Below are positions 35,140 through 44,110 of a stretch of 64,000 nucleotides of DNA, piece by piece. This stretch comes from Shewanella olleyana (GTDB taxonomy: Bacteria > Pseudomonadota > Gammaproteobacteria > Enterobacterales > Shewanellaceae): the NCBI RefSeq assembly GCF_023283825.1, contig NZ_JAKILD010000002.1:62001-126000 (forward strand). The letters run 5' to 3'. Position 1 is the stretch's first letter. The number at the start of each line of letters is the position of its first letter. The position numbers were made by a program, and so were the translations under genes. The notes beneath the pieces are model-generated. The model searched no databases and was not told the DNA's origin. It saw only the letters and a program-made list of their open reading frames with translations.

Positions 35140-35628
35140 TCAGTATTGTTTCTTCATACAGCAAGCTTTGAATTTTTTACCACTATGGCAGATACATTTG
35201 TCATTTCTTTTAGGTAATTGAGCCTGTTTTTGCTGTCCTTCAGTGTAGAACCAACTTCCGTTTATATACTTAAACTGCGAACATTCATATATTGCATCAA
35301 TACACCCTTCATTGAGATACCAGGCTTTAAAAGTCACTGTACCCGATCCAATACTAGGGTCTTGATTTGACTGTTCAACATCTAATCCTAACCACTGTGT
35401 TTCGTTAGCTCCCTGTGCAAGCAATTGCAAGGTTAATCCATTTTTGTAATCAGGATGATGAGTATCCAATAAATATTGAAATTCTTGTAACGCAAAAGCG
35501 GAATAACGCGAACGCATAAGGTCTTCAACATTCTTAGCCGATTTTTGGGCCAAATGGTAAGGTTGACAGCAGTCTATATAGTTGTTTGGTTTGCCACATG
35601 GGCATAAAAGAGTGGTATCTGAATTCAT
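35140..35628 (-). CDS. YchJ-family SEC-C motif protein
   Basis: 162 residues. An N-terminal zinc-type motif CPCGKPNNYIDCCQPYH and a C-terminal SEC-C motif CICHSGKKFKACC flank an NTF2-like middle (SRYSAFALQEFQYLLDTHHP), the architecture of E. coli YchJ. SEC-C motifs resemble the zinc tail of SecA, but the role of YchJ is not established. Confidence 0.85.
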   Translation of the reverse strand: MNSDTTLLCPCGKPNNYIDCCQPYHLAQKSAKNVEDLMRSRYSAFALQEFQYLLDTHHPDYKNGLTLQLLAQGANETQWLGLDVEQSNQDPSIGSGTVTFKAWYLNEGCIDAIYECSQFKYINGSWFYTEGQQKQAQLPKRNDKCICHSGKKFKACCMKKQY

Positions 35629-35723
35629 TGGTTTAGTTACTAAAGGTTTTTACGGGAATATGCGCTATAGGAGCATTATTACTAAAACGGCAGGAAATGA
35701 ACAGCTAACCTAGCTTAATACGT

Positions 35724-36341
35724 CTAGTGATTTTGAGTATCAGGCTCAGGTTCAGTGACTACTTCAAGCTCGACAACGACTTCTTCAACAGGCTCAAGAG
35801 TAGGGTTGAATTGACGACCAAAGTAAAGATTAGAAACAGGTTTGGCTGAAAAGTAGAAATCTGGATTGGCTTTTGTGTTTGAATCAACAATAAATTGCCA
35901 TTGGTTGTCTTTCCCTTTTCTTGAAACTAAAACAAATTTGCCGGAAAAGACGCTTGTTGGCTCACCTGTTTCTTTTCTTGGATGAAAGCGAACCAGATAA
36001 TAACCAACATCGGTGGCATTTTTATCAGACAACTCACGGTTAATCACTCTAAAGTCCACATCAATATGCGCAGACTTTTTTGCTATTTTTTTAAAGAAAC
36101 CTGAATAAAGGCCAAGAATAGCCTCTTTGCCTGTGATAATTTCTTTATCAAGGGTTTCAGATATATACACTGCGTCATTTGTATATATATTATTGATTTT
36201 ATTTAGGTCTAAATTTTCAAATGCCGCAGAGAAAACTTTATAATTTGCATTAAGCGCTTCATTATCTGTTGTTTGTTCAGCAGATACGAAAAAACTCATG
36301 AAAGAGATATAACTAATAAACAACAGTTTGATTTGGCTCAT
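35724..36341 (-). CDS. exported SnoaL/NTF2-like protein
   Basis: 205 residues with a signal peptide (hydrophobic LLFISYISFMSFFVSA, cleavage near residue 21). The mature domain (FENLDLNKINNIYTNDAVYI, then IDVDFRVINRELSDKN) follows the DUF4440/SnoaL NTF2-like fold, a cone-shaped barrel used for ligand binding or catalysis. The acidic C-terminal tail EEVVVELEVVTEPEPDTQ is unusual and probably disordered. No partner gene; function unknown. Confidence 0.68.
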   Translation of the reverse strand: MSQIKLLFISYISFMSFFVSAEQTTDNEALNANYKVFSAAFENLDLNKINNIYTNDAVYISETLDKEIITGKEAILGLYSGFFKKIAKKSAHIDVDFRVINRELSDKNATDVGYYLVRFHPRKETGEPTSVFSGKFVLVSRKGKDNQWQFIVDSNTKANPDFYFSAKPVSNLYFGRQFNPTLEPVEEVVVELEVVTEPEPDTQNH

Positions 36342-36469
36342 GTAAATATAATGCTCTTAATTATAATTTCTAATTGAATGCAACATCTTCAAAATATGGG
36401 TGACACTATAAATTATTCTTACTAGTATCAAAAGCGTCGAATCTTTACAAAGTGTGTAGGAGGGGGATT

Positions 36470-37060
36470 ATGCAGCAACAAGACGATGATTTATTTATGG
36501 CCGCAATGGCTGATGTTAAACCATTAACAGCAAACAACAATCACTTTCATGCGTCCTCCCTGGGTGTTACAGGTGCACAGCTCGCTAGAAGGGCAGCAGC
36601 CGAGCAAAATGAATATTTACAAAAGCTTTCACTAGCGCCCGCAATATTTGAACCTGTTAAACCAGATGATGTTCTCAGTTATAAAAAGAATGGTGTTCAG
36701 GAAGAAGTATTTCGTCACTTACGTTTAGGTAAGTATAAAATCAAATCGGTGATTGATTTACATGCTTACAGTTTGTCACAAGCCCGAGAGGCGCTTATTG
36801 ATTTAGTCCTAAAGGCGCACAATAGAGGCGAGCGAAACTTACTGGTTATTCATGGTAAAGGTTTTAACAGTAAACCTTACCCAGCTTTGATGAAGACTGC
36901 AGTAAACAACTGGTTAGAACAACTTGAAGAAGTTCAGGCTTTTCATAGTGCGACTCGTGAACATGGAGGCACTGGCGCGTTATTTGTCATGTTAGTTAAA
37001 TCAGAGCAGCAAAGAGTTGTTGCAAGTGAAACGAATAGAAAAGGGAGCGGCTTTAGGTAG
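36470..37060 (+). CDS. smrA: Smr-domain DNA endonuclease SmrA
   Basis: 196 residues from ATG 36470, preceded by a strong AGGAGGGGG; a frame from 36452 would include the ribosome binding site. The C-terminal Smr domain carries VIDLHAYSLSQAREALIDLV and LLVIHGKGFNSK, including the DLH and HGKG signatures. The N-terminal half matches the proteobacterial SmrA extension. E. coli SmrA has DNA nicking activity; the cellular role is not firm. Confidence 0.84.
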   Translation: MQQQDDDLFMAAMADVKPLTANNNHFHASSLGVTGAQLARRAAAEQNEYLQKLSLAPAIFEPVKPDDVLSYKKNGVQEEVFRHLRLGKYKIKSVIDLHAYSLSQAREALIDLVLKAHNRGERNLLVIHGKGFNSKPYPALMKTAVNNWLEQLEEVQAFHSATREHGGTGALFVMLVKSEQQRVVASETNRKGSGFR

Positions 37061-37105
37061 TGATGGTATGCCAGAATTCAGACAATAACTGCAACACCCA
37101 TAATT

Positions 37106-37125
37106 AAGCCCGTACAACGGGCTTT
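37106..37125 (+). terminator. terminator-like hairpin after smrA
   Basis: AAGCCCGT-ACA-ACGGGCTT stem with a short T-rich tail. Confidence 0.6.
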
Positions 37126-37171
37126 CATATTTTCATGAATAAAAAATTTTGATTGTCTCTTAAAAATAGTT

Positions 37172-37312
37172 TTAAACGAATAAATAGGCTAACACTAATA
37201 ATAAGCCAACAAAAATAGCTATTGAGGCTAAGTTACTATCTTTTTCATCAATCTCATTGTTGAGTCTTTTGGTTCGTTTTTTTCGATATTTTACATAACT
37301 GCTTTTTTTCAT
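37172..37312 (-). CDS. small membrane protein, 46 residues
   Basis: Begins MKKSSYVKYRKKRTKRLNNE, a strongly basic cytoplasmic head, then an acidic linker and one C-terminal helix (LASIAIFVGLLLVLAYLFV). AAGG lies about 6 bases before the ATG and the stop is TAA. The clear domain split and ribosome site make this a credible gene although short. No known family recognised. Converges on smrA across the hairpin at 37106. Confidence 0.55.
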   Translation of the reverse strand: MKKSSYVKYRKKRTKRLNNEIDEKDSNLASIAIFVGLLLVLAYLFV

Positions 37313-38163
37313 ACGGGACCTTGGTTTCTAACTATGAAACCGAATAATTAAACTCTGGCGATATTTTTTAGTTTTCGAATTTACAGTTGGAAGAATCCTT
37401 TGTGGTTTACCCACAATTTAGTTATTAGATAAAACTCAATTTAAATGACGATTAACTTAGTCATTTTGAAGCTTAAAATAACCTAGTTTTAGTTAATATT
37501 GTGAGACTAGAAGTGAATTGAACAGTTTTTCACAATGGTTGTAACTTTGTTGTGTAGTTCGTTTTGGTAATGTTGCCGGTTGGTGTTTTTGAGGTTTTAC
37601 TGCTTTAGCAAAAAGTTAACTTGGTAAGGGCGCTGAGCGACCAATTTGTTCATTATAAAAGATGTGCCTTACTGAATTATGAACACATGAACAGTAAAAC
37701 ACTGTTCTGATAAATAAAAATGCTTAATGGTTTTTTGAGTTTGGTTCGAAATGAATCGTTTAAATCGAGGTCGATGAATTAATGGCTAAGCTACTACAGC
37801 TAATCAGCTCTTATTTTTACAAAGGTGTATCCAACAAAGCGTGAAACCACTTTTATAAAGAGTCTACTGTTTAGGGCTTACTAGCTTGTATAAATGGAAA
37901 ATAATCCTCTTCAAACATAACCTGTATAAATTATCAGATATAGGCTTACATCAAGATCCAAGAATGCTAATTATTTGTGTATCTTAGACAGGTGTTTAAA
38001 AGGGTATTTCAACTTACAGCATTCATCTCATTTTCCCCGAGGGTAATATATATAAATATGCTGTTTACTATTTTCTTGTGAAGGCCACCGTTATGAAAGC
38101 TCAAACCCTTCGATTTCTTTATCGTGAGTTCAGTAAATTAGATTGACAACTGTGCGCTCAATG
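37313..38163. other. gene-free stretch between small ORF and psrA
   Basis: 850 bp of AT-rich DNA. The only recognised content is a decayed MITE copy (37741-37924, listed separately). No reading frame with a convincing start or similarity. The psrA promoter should lie in the last 150 bp. Confidence 0.5.
37741..37924 (+). mobile_element. decayed third copy of the 281-bp MITE
   Basis: Aligns with copy A from its GTTCGAGATAAAAG region through ATCCAACAAAG and CTTGTATAAATGG to AACCT, with an internal deletion and many substitutions. Terminal repeats are lost. Same orientation as copy A. Much older than copies A and B. Confidence 0.62.
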
Positions 38164-38192
38164 TTTAATTTAAACGGGTGTTTTAAATTAAA
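38164..38192. promoter_or_regulatory. probable PsrA operator (autoregulation)
   Basis: Perfect 11-bp inverted repeat TTTAATTTAAA / TTTAAATTAAA with 7-bp spacer, ending at the psrA start codon. The centre TAAAC-GGGT-GTTTT fits the published PsrA pattern of AAAC and GTTT half-sites four bases apart. Seen directly; binding by PsrA is inferred. Confidence 0.6.
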
Positions 38193-38849
38193 ATGGGTCA
38201 TGGAATGGCAAGCAGAACAGATACAAAAACAAGAATTCTAGATGCTGCTGAAAAGTTATTCGCCGAAAGAGGCTTTTCAGAAACATCGTTAAGATTAATA
38301 ACCAGTAAAGCTGAAGTCAATTTAGCTTCAGTTAATTATCATTTTGGTTCAAAGAAAGAACTCATTCGTGCCGTATTAGCAAGATATTTAGATGTCTTCA
38401 TGCCTAGTGCAGCTGCTGAAATACAAAGGTTATTTAAAAATCCAGAGCTGGCAAACTTAAATGAAATATTTTCATCACTGATTAAGCCTTTGCTGGAATT
38501 GAACCAAGTTCGTCATGGCGGTACCACGATTTTTTTACAGTTATTAGGACGTGGTTACATTGAAAGCCAAGGGCATTTGAGATGGTTTATCACAACTCAT
38601 TATGGTAAATACCTCGAAGCTTTTGTTAAAGCGGTTTCAGCCAGTGCCCCACATATTCCGCCTGCAGAAATGTTCTGGCGACTACACTTTACCTTAGGGA
38701 CTATCGTTTTCACTATGGCTTCAGCAGATGCATTGAATGAAATTGCAGAGGCTGATTATGGTGAACATAACGACACCGAAGCAATTATCCGTAAGGTGAT
38801 ACCTTACATGGCCGCTGGCGTTTCAGTACCAATTTTAGCAAAGGAATAA
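38193..38849 (+). CDS. psrA: TetR-family fatty-acid regulator PsrA
   Basis: 218 residues. N-terminal TetR HTH: TRILDAAEKLFAERGFSETS then ASVNYHFGSKKELIRAVLAR. The C-terminal half (MPSAAAEIQRLF to PYMAAGVSVP) is the ligand domain. In Shewanella, PsrA replaces enterobacterial FadR as the acyl-CoA-responsive repressor of beta-oxidation genes. The pairing with an acyl-CoA dehydrogenase gene 9 bp downstream supports this. A second ATG at 38205 is an alternative start; neither has a strong ribosome binding site. The upstream palindrome suggests autorepression. Confidence 0.78.
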   Translation: MGHGMASRTDTKTRILDAAEKLFAERGFSETSLRLITSKAEVNLASVNYHFGSKKELIRAVLARYLDVFMPSAAAEIQRLFKNPELANLNEIFSSLIKPLLELNQVRHGGTTIFLQLLGRGYIESQGHLRWFITTHYGKYLEAFVKAVSASAPHIPPAEMFWRLHFTLGTIVFTMASADALNEIAEADYGEHNDTEAIIRKVIPYMAAGVSVPILAKE

Positions 38850-38858
38850 GGGATTAAC

Positions 38859-41135
38859 ATGACTGTCCTAATACTAGTATTAATAGCACTCTTCGTGTTG
38901 TTTGGTGTGCGTAATTTAAGGATGCGTTTCATTACGCGTCCTGTATTTAGTTTTTTCAAGAAAGTTTTACCACCTCTTTCAAGTACTGAAAAAGAAGCAA
39001 TGGAAGCGGGTGATGTTTGGTGGGAAGGTGAATTATTTCGCGGTAATCCAAATTGGAATACCCTACATAATTATGGAAAGTCGACCCTTTCAGCTGAAGA
39101 GCAAGACTTTATCAACAATCAAGTGATGACAGCACTCACCATGATTGATGATTATGACATTGTTCATAACCGTAAGGATTTACCACCTGAATTATGGGAT
39201 TACTTCAAAAAAGAAGGTTTTTTTGCCTTAATCATTCCGAAAAAGTTCGGTGGTCGTGAGTTTTCAGCTTATGCAAACTCAACGATTGTCAGTAAAATCG
39301 CGACAAGAAGTATTAGTGCGGCTGTAACAGTAATGGTGCCAAATTCATTGGGCCCAGGTGAGCTTCTAACGCATTACGGTACACAAGAGCAGAAAGAACG
39401 TTGGTTGCCACCACTTGCTGTAGGCGAAGAGCTACCATGTTTTGCATTAACAGGACCAGAAGCTGGTTCTGATGCGGGGGCTATCCCCGATTTAGGCATT
39501 GTGTGTCGCCGTGAGTTTAACGGTGAAGACACTTTAGGGTTAAGTCTGACTTGGGATAAACGTTATATTACGCTTGCACCTGTAGCAACGGTATTAGGAT
39601 TAGCATTTCAAATGCGTGATCCTGATGGCTTATTAGGTGATGAAGAAAACATTGGTATCACTTGTGCGCTGATCCCGACAGATCATGAAGGTGTTGAAAT
39701 CGGTCGTCGTCATAATCCATTAATGATGGCCTTTATGAACGGGACAACGAGTGGTAAAGATGTGTTCATTCCACTTGACTGGATCATTGGTGGACCTCAG
39801 TTTGCAGGTAAAGGCTGGCGTATGTTAGTTGAATGTTTGTCAGCGGGTCGTGGTATTTCTTTACCTGCGTTAGCTACTGCTTCAGCGCAAATGGCAACCA
39901 AAACAACAACAGCTTACAGTTATGTTAGACAACAGTTTGGCATGCCAATAGGCAAGTTTGAAGGGGTTCAAGAAGCGTTAGCACGCATTATTGCTAACAC
40001 TTATCAGCTAGAAGCTGCCCGTTGCTTAACAACAACCGGTATTGATTTAAAAGTTAAACCGTCTGTGGTTACCGCAATTGCAAAATACCACATGACTGAA
40101 TTGGGTCGTGATGTCGTTGAAGATGCAATGGATATACAATCAGGTAAAGGTATTCAGCTAGGCGAGAAAAACTATCTAGGTCATGCCTATATGTCTAGCC
40201 CTATATCTATCACTGTTGAAGGTGCCAATATTTTAACCCGCTCATTGATGATCTTTGGTCAAGGTGCGACCCGTTGTCATCCATATGTATTAGCTGAAAT
40301 GGAAACAGCAGCAATGGAAGATCAAAAAGCGGCTATTAACCGTTTTGATTCTTTGCTAATGGGTCACATGGGTTATGCAGCGAGAAACGGCGTGATGGCT
40401 TTATTTAATGCATTAACAGCGAGTAAAACTAACTCTTCACCTGTCAGTGGAACAACCCAGCAATATTATAAAGATATGAGTCGTTTATCATCTGGCTTAG
40501 CTATCATGACAGATTTATCGATGTTGATAATGGGTGGTGATTTAAAACGTAAAGAAATGATTTCAGCGCGTATGGGTGATGTACTAAGTCAATTGTATCT
40601 TGCATCTGCGACGCTTAAACAGTTTGAAGATAACGGACGTCAGCAAGATGACTTGCCAATTGTTCATTACGTTATGACTGAACGTTTGCATCTAGCAGCT
40701 AAAGCTTTACAGGATGCGACGCGTAATTTCCCAAGCAAGCTTGTTGGTATTTTATTAAAAGTGATTATCTTCCCTATTGGTAATCACTTTAATGCGCCAA
40801 CAGATAAACAAGCAACGACATTAGCTGATAATTTCTTACAACCTTCACCTGCAAGAGATAGAATCACTTTCTTGTGTGCTGACTTAGAAGGCGATAAGAG
40901 CGGGATTGCTGAGGTCGAGTCAGCGTTTTTAGCAAAAATTAACTGTAAGCACTTATACGCTAAAATAAGAAAATCACAAAAAGCAGGGGAATTAACACCT
41001 AAACTACCTGCACTTGCGACATTCGCAGAAGCGTTAGAGAAAAATGTCATTACTCAAGAAGAGCATGATTTATTAACTGATGCTGATGCAAAGCGCTTAG
41101 CCGCAATTAACGTTAATGACTTTGAGACGTTATAG
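38859..41135 (+). CDS. fadE: acyl-CoA dehydrogenase FadE
   Basis: FAD enzyme of the first beta-oxidation step, 758 residues, the long FadE type (E. coli FadE is about 814). Begins with one hydrophobic helix (TVLILVLIALFVLFGVRNLR), probably a membrane anchor. The central acyl-CoA dehydrogenase core includes CFALTGPEAGSDAGAIPD and SYVRQQFGMPIGKFEGVQEA; the C-terminal about 280 residues form the FadE-specific extension (DUF1974). Translationally close to psrA and very likely repressed by it. GGGATTAAC precedes the ATG; terminator at 41192. Confidence 0.9.
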   Translation: MTVLILVLIALFVLFGVRNLRMRFITRPVFSFFKKVLPPLSSTEKEAMEAGDVWWEGELFRGNPNWNTLHNYGKSTLSAEEQDFINNQVMTALTMIDDYDIVHNRKDLPPELWDYFKKEGFFALIIPKKFGGREFSAYANSTIVSKIATRSISAAVTVMVPNSLGPGELLTHYGTQEQKERWLPPLAVGEELPCFALTGPEAGSDAGAIPDLGIVCRREFNGEDTLGLSLTWDKRYITLAPVATVLGLAFQMRDPDGLLGDEENIGITCALIPTDHEGVEIGRRHNPLMMAFMNGTTSGKDVFIPLDWIIGGPQFAGKGWRMLVECLSAGRGISLPALATASAQMATKTTTAYSYVRQQFGMPIGKFEGVQEALARIIANTYQLEAARCLTTTGIDLKVKPSVVTAIAKYHMTELGRDVVEDAMDIQSGKGIQLGEKNYLGHAYMSSPISITVEGANILTRSLMIFGQGATRCHPYVLAEMETAAMEDQKAAINRFDSLLMGHMGYAARNGVMALFNALTASKTNSSPVSGTTQQYYKDMSRLSSGLAIMTDLSMLIMGGDLKRKEMISARMGDVLSQLYLASATLKQFEDNGRQQDDLPIVHYVMTERLHLAAKALQDATRNFPSKLVGILLKVIIFPIGNHFNAPTDKQATTLADNFLQPSPARDRITFLCADLEGDKSGIAEVESAFLAKINCKHLYAKIRKSQKAGELTPKLPALATFAEALEKNVITQEEHDLLTDADAKRLAAINVNDFETL

Positions 41136-41191
41136 TTTGCATCACTAGCTAGGACTTCCGTAGTCCTGGATCAATTTAAAACACACATATT

Positions 41192-41221
41192 AAAAAACCA
41201 CCTCATTGAGGTGGTTTTTTT
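41192..41221. terminator. bidirectional terminator between fadE and pykA
   Basis: AAAAAACCACCTCA-TTGAGGTGGTTTTTT stem, between convergent genes. A smaller hairpin AGGACT-TCCGT-AGTCCT lies just before it. Confidence 0.9.
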
Positions 41222-41279
41222 ATGTCTTTAAACTGTACTAAATAAAGACTTAAAGATTACATATAAGCGTCAATGGCTA

Positions 41280-42719
41280 TTATGCTACGACCAATACTTT
41301 ACAAGTGTTAGTGCCGCCAACAGTTTCCATTGCGTCGCCTTTAGTCATTAATACCATGTCACCTGTTTTAAGGTAACCAGCTTTCGCTACAGCTTTTAAA
41401 GCCTCTGTTGCTAATGCATCTGCAGCTACTGCAGTTGAATCAAACTGAACAGGCATAACACCGCGGAATAAAGCTAATTTAGCTAAAGTTTTCTGATGAC
41501 GAGATAAAGCAAAAATCGGCAATGCAGAACTGATACGAGACATTAACTTAGTTGTCTCACCAGATTCAGTTAAGCTAATGATAGCTTTAACGCCTTCAAG
41601 GTGGTTTGCTGCATACATAGTCGAAAGCGCAATCGTTTCTTCAATAGAATTAAACTTTTGATCAAGCCTATGTTTTGAAGACATAACAGAAGGATGTTGC
41701 TCTGCGCCTTTACACACATTGCTCATTGCTAATACTGTTTCTTCAGGGAAGTCACCAGCAGCAGTTTCGGCTGAAAGCATTACAGCATCAGTGCCATCAA
41801 GTACGGCGTTTGCAACGTCCATCACTTCTGCACGTGTTGGCATAGGACTAGAAATCATAGATTCCATCATCTGCGTTGCAGTAATAACGACTTTGTTTAG
41901 CTGACGAGAGCGTTTAATGAGTTTCTTTTGAACAGCTACTAATGCTGCGTCACCAATTTCAACACCTAAATCACCACGAGCAACCATGACAGCGTCAGAT
42001 GCTTTAATCACATCATCCATTGCTTCATCAGTACCAACAGCTTCAGCACGCTCTACTTTAGATACGATTAGCGCGAAGCTACCAGCATCTTCAGCAAGTT
42101 TACGGGCTAAATCTAAATCTGCACCTGTTCGTGGGAATGAAACAGCTAGGTAATCAACTTGAATTTGCGCCGCAGTTAAAATGTCTGCTTTGTCTTTATC
42201 AGTTAATGCAGGAGCGGTTAATCCGCCGCCTTGTTTGTTGATACCTTTATTATTTGATAAAGGGCCTGCAACAGTAACAGTAGTGAAAACTTTTTGCCCA
42301 TCAACTGATTCAACACGTAGTTGAACGCGACCGTCATCAAGCATTAGAATATCGCCGATTGTGACATCGTTTGGTAATTCTTTGTAATCAATACCAACTT
42401 GCTTTTCGTCACCTTCACCTTTGCCTAAGGCTGCGTCTAATACAAAGGTATCACCTAAGTTCAATTGAACTTTTTTGTTATCTTTGAAAGTAGAAACACG
42501 AATTTTAGGACCTTGTAAATCGCCTAATACCGCAACATGAACGCCTAACTCTTTAGCGATGTTACGAGCGTCTGTAGCACGCTTGAGGTGATCTTCTGGT
42601 GAACCATGTGAGAAGTTAAGACGTACCACATTTGCACCCGCTGCGATGATTTTACGTAGATTGTCATCACGGTCAGTTGCTGGGCCTAGTGTAGTAACGA
42701 TTTTAGTTCTGCGGAACAT
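41280..42719 (-). CDS. pykA: pyruvate kinase (PykA type)
   Basis: Converts phosphoenolpyruvate and ADP to pyruvate and ATP. 479 residues, matching E. coli PykA. Start [20 protein letters not shown], then [14 protein letters not shown], the Mg/PEP region [21 protein letters not shown] and the nearly invariant [10 protein letters not shown] and [14 protein letters not shown]. The C-terminal domain is complete. GGAG precedes the ATG. It lies directly downstream of hexR on the same strand, beyond a terminator; in Shewanella pykA belongs to the HexR regulon, though I do not see a clear HexR palindrome in its own upstream gap. Confidence 0.95.
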   Translation of the reverse strand: MFRRTKIVTTLGPATDRDDNLRKIIAAGANVVRLNFSHGSPEDHLKRATDARNIAKELGVHVAVLGDLQGPKIRVSTFKDNKKVQLNLGDTFVLDAALGKGEGDEKQVGIDYKELPNDVTIGDILMLDDGRVQLRVESVDGQKVFTTVTVAGPLSNNKGINKQGGGLTAPALTDKDKADILTAAQIQVDYLAVSFPRTGADLDLARKLAEDAGSFALIVSKVERAEAVGTDEAMDDVIKASDAVMVARGDLGVEIGDAALVAVQKKLIKRSRQLNKVVITATQMMESMISSPMPTRAEVMDVANAVLDGTDAVMLSAETAAGDFPEETVLAMSNVCKGAEQHPSVMSSKHRLDQKFNSIEETIALSTMYAANHLEGVKAIISLTESGETTKLMSRISSALPIFALSRHQKTLAKLALFRGVMPVQFDSTAVAADALATEALKAVAKAGYLKTGDMVLMTKGDAMETVGGTNTCKVLVVA

Positions 42720-42866
42720 AAGATACTCCGTTAATTTAAAGAAAAAGAATTCGGTACAAATAATGAAACTATATTAACAGAGATTTTGGCATTTTGTAGG
42801 AAAGTTACAAACAAAAAGAACGGTTTTAGTGTTTTATTTTTGTGACAGAATCGATCTTTAGACAAT

Positions 42867-42901
42867 AAAAAGGCCGAACAGGCAATACTGTTCGGCTTTT
42901 T
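42867..42901. terminator. terminator between hexR and pykA
   Basis: AAAAGGCCGAACAG-GCAATA-CTGTTCGGCTTTTT stem; separates transcription of hexR from pykA. Confidence 0.9.
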
Positions 42902-42925
42902 AGACCTGTAATTTAAAGGCAATAT

Positions 42926-43780
42926 TTAAATAGTAAGATCTTTATTAACGCGAGATTCTTTTAAAACTTCTTTAACTCGCTTCAAATTGTCACGGAAACG
43001 AGGGCCTCTACGCAGGGTAAAGCCTGTTGCTAAAACATCGATAGTAACAAGCTGTGCTAAACGAGAAGCCATTGGAAGGTACATGTCTGTGTCTTCTGGT
43101 ACTTCCATGGTCACTGGCAGGGTACATTCATGAGAAAGAGGAGAGTTACGCGCTGTGATACCGATTACGGCTGCACCGTTCTCACGGGCGATACGGGCAA
43201 TCTCAATAAGGGATTTAGTGCGACCTGTATGAGAAATAAGTACCACTACATCGCCTTCATCACATCCAATGCAGCTCATACGTTGCATTAAAACGTCATC
43301 AAAACATATGACAGGTACGTTGAATCTGAAAAATTTATTTTGAGCATCATGGGCAACAGAAGAAGAAGCACCCAGTCCGAAAAATGAAATTGTTTTAGCT
43401 TGTGTAAGAATATCAACTGCTTTGTTGACAGCGACTACATCTAAGCTCTGACGCGCTGTATCAAGGGATGCCATTGAAGATTCGAAGATTTTTGTTGTAT
43501 AAGATTCTGGTGAATCATCTTCTTCAACATGGCGGCTAACATAAGGTGTACCGTTAGCGAGACTTTGTGCCAGATGTAATTTAAAATCAGGGAAACCCTT
43601 AGTATCTAAACGACGACAAAAGCGATTCACCGTTGGCTCACTGACGTCAGCCATTTTTGCTAGCGTCGCTATACTTGAGTGAATAGCTGTCTGTGGCGAA
43701 GATAAGATAACTTCTGCCACTTTACGCTCTGACTTACTAAATTGTGTAAGGCTTTTTTGCACCTTTTCAAGGGTATTCAT
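42926..43780 (-). CDS. hexR: HexR, RpiR-family regulator of central carbon metabolism
   Basis: 284 residues from ATG 43780 (a TTG two codons upstream is unlikely). N-terminal RpiR HTH about residues 1-75 (LAKMADVSEPTVNRFCRRLD), then a SIS sugar-phosphate domain about 125-255 (TISFFGLGASSSVAHDAQNK, VVVLISHTGRTKSLIEIAR). HexR binds TGTAAT-N-ATTACA type palindromes and senses the Entner-Doudoroff intermediate 2-keto-3-deoxy-6-phosphogluconate. Divergent from zwf; the gap contains candidate sites. In Shewanella it is known as a global regulator of sugar catabolism. Confidence 0.93.
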   Translation of the reverse strand: MNTLEKVQKSLTQFSKSERKVAEVILSSPQTAIHSSIATLAKMADVSEPTVNRFCRRLDTKGFPDFKLHLAQSLANGTPYVSRHVEEDDSPESYTTKIFESSMASLDTARQSLDVVAVNKAVDILTQAKTISFFGLGASSSVAHDAQNKFFRFNVPVICFDDVLMQRMSCIGCDEGDVVVLISHTGRTKSLIEIARIARENGAAVIGITARNSPLSHECTLPVTMEVPEDTDMYLPMASRLAQLVTIDVLATGFTLRRGPRFRDNLKRVKEVLKESRVNKDLTI

Positions 43781-43806
43781 AAGCAATTGTCCGCTAAAAT
43801 GGATGA

Positions 43807-43830
43807 TGTAATTTTATATCATAAATTACA
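43807..43830. promoter_or_regulatory. candidate HexR site, hexR side
   Basis: TGTAAT (43807-43812) and ATTACA (43825-43830), the two HexR half-sites, here 12 bp apart within a 24-bp near-palindrome, about 27 bp upstream of the hexR start. Usual spacing is shorter, so binding mode may differ. Confidence 0.5.
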
Positions 43831-44018
43831 TTTTAAGGGTAAATGAAGTAATTTTCGTACTTCTATAAACGATATGTAGTCACTTTACCGAGTTTTTCTG
43901 TAACTATAAACAGCGAGTTCAGTAATTTTATCACCAAAATACTATCAGGTTTTATGTTAAAAAGGCTAGATACAAGACAAACGAATATTTTCAAATTATA
44001 GATGCACAAATCAAATTC

Positions 44019-44036
44019 TGTTGTTATATTACAACA
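44019..44036. promoter_or_regulatory. candidate HexR-like palindrome, zwf side
   Basis: TGTTGTTATATTACAACA, an 18-bp palindrome about 75 bp before the zwf start, containing one exact half-site ATTACA and a variant TGTTAT. Position fits control of zwf-pgl-edd-eda. Confidence 0.5.
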
Positions 44037-44110
44037 AAAGTGTGTTTTAAATCATCGGCAACTAAAAATAATAGCCAATGGACACACAATATAAAGGAGT
44101 ATGTAAAGCA

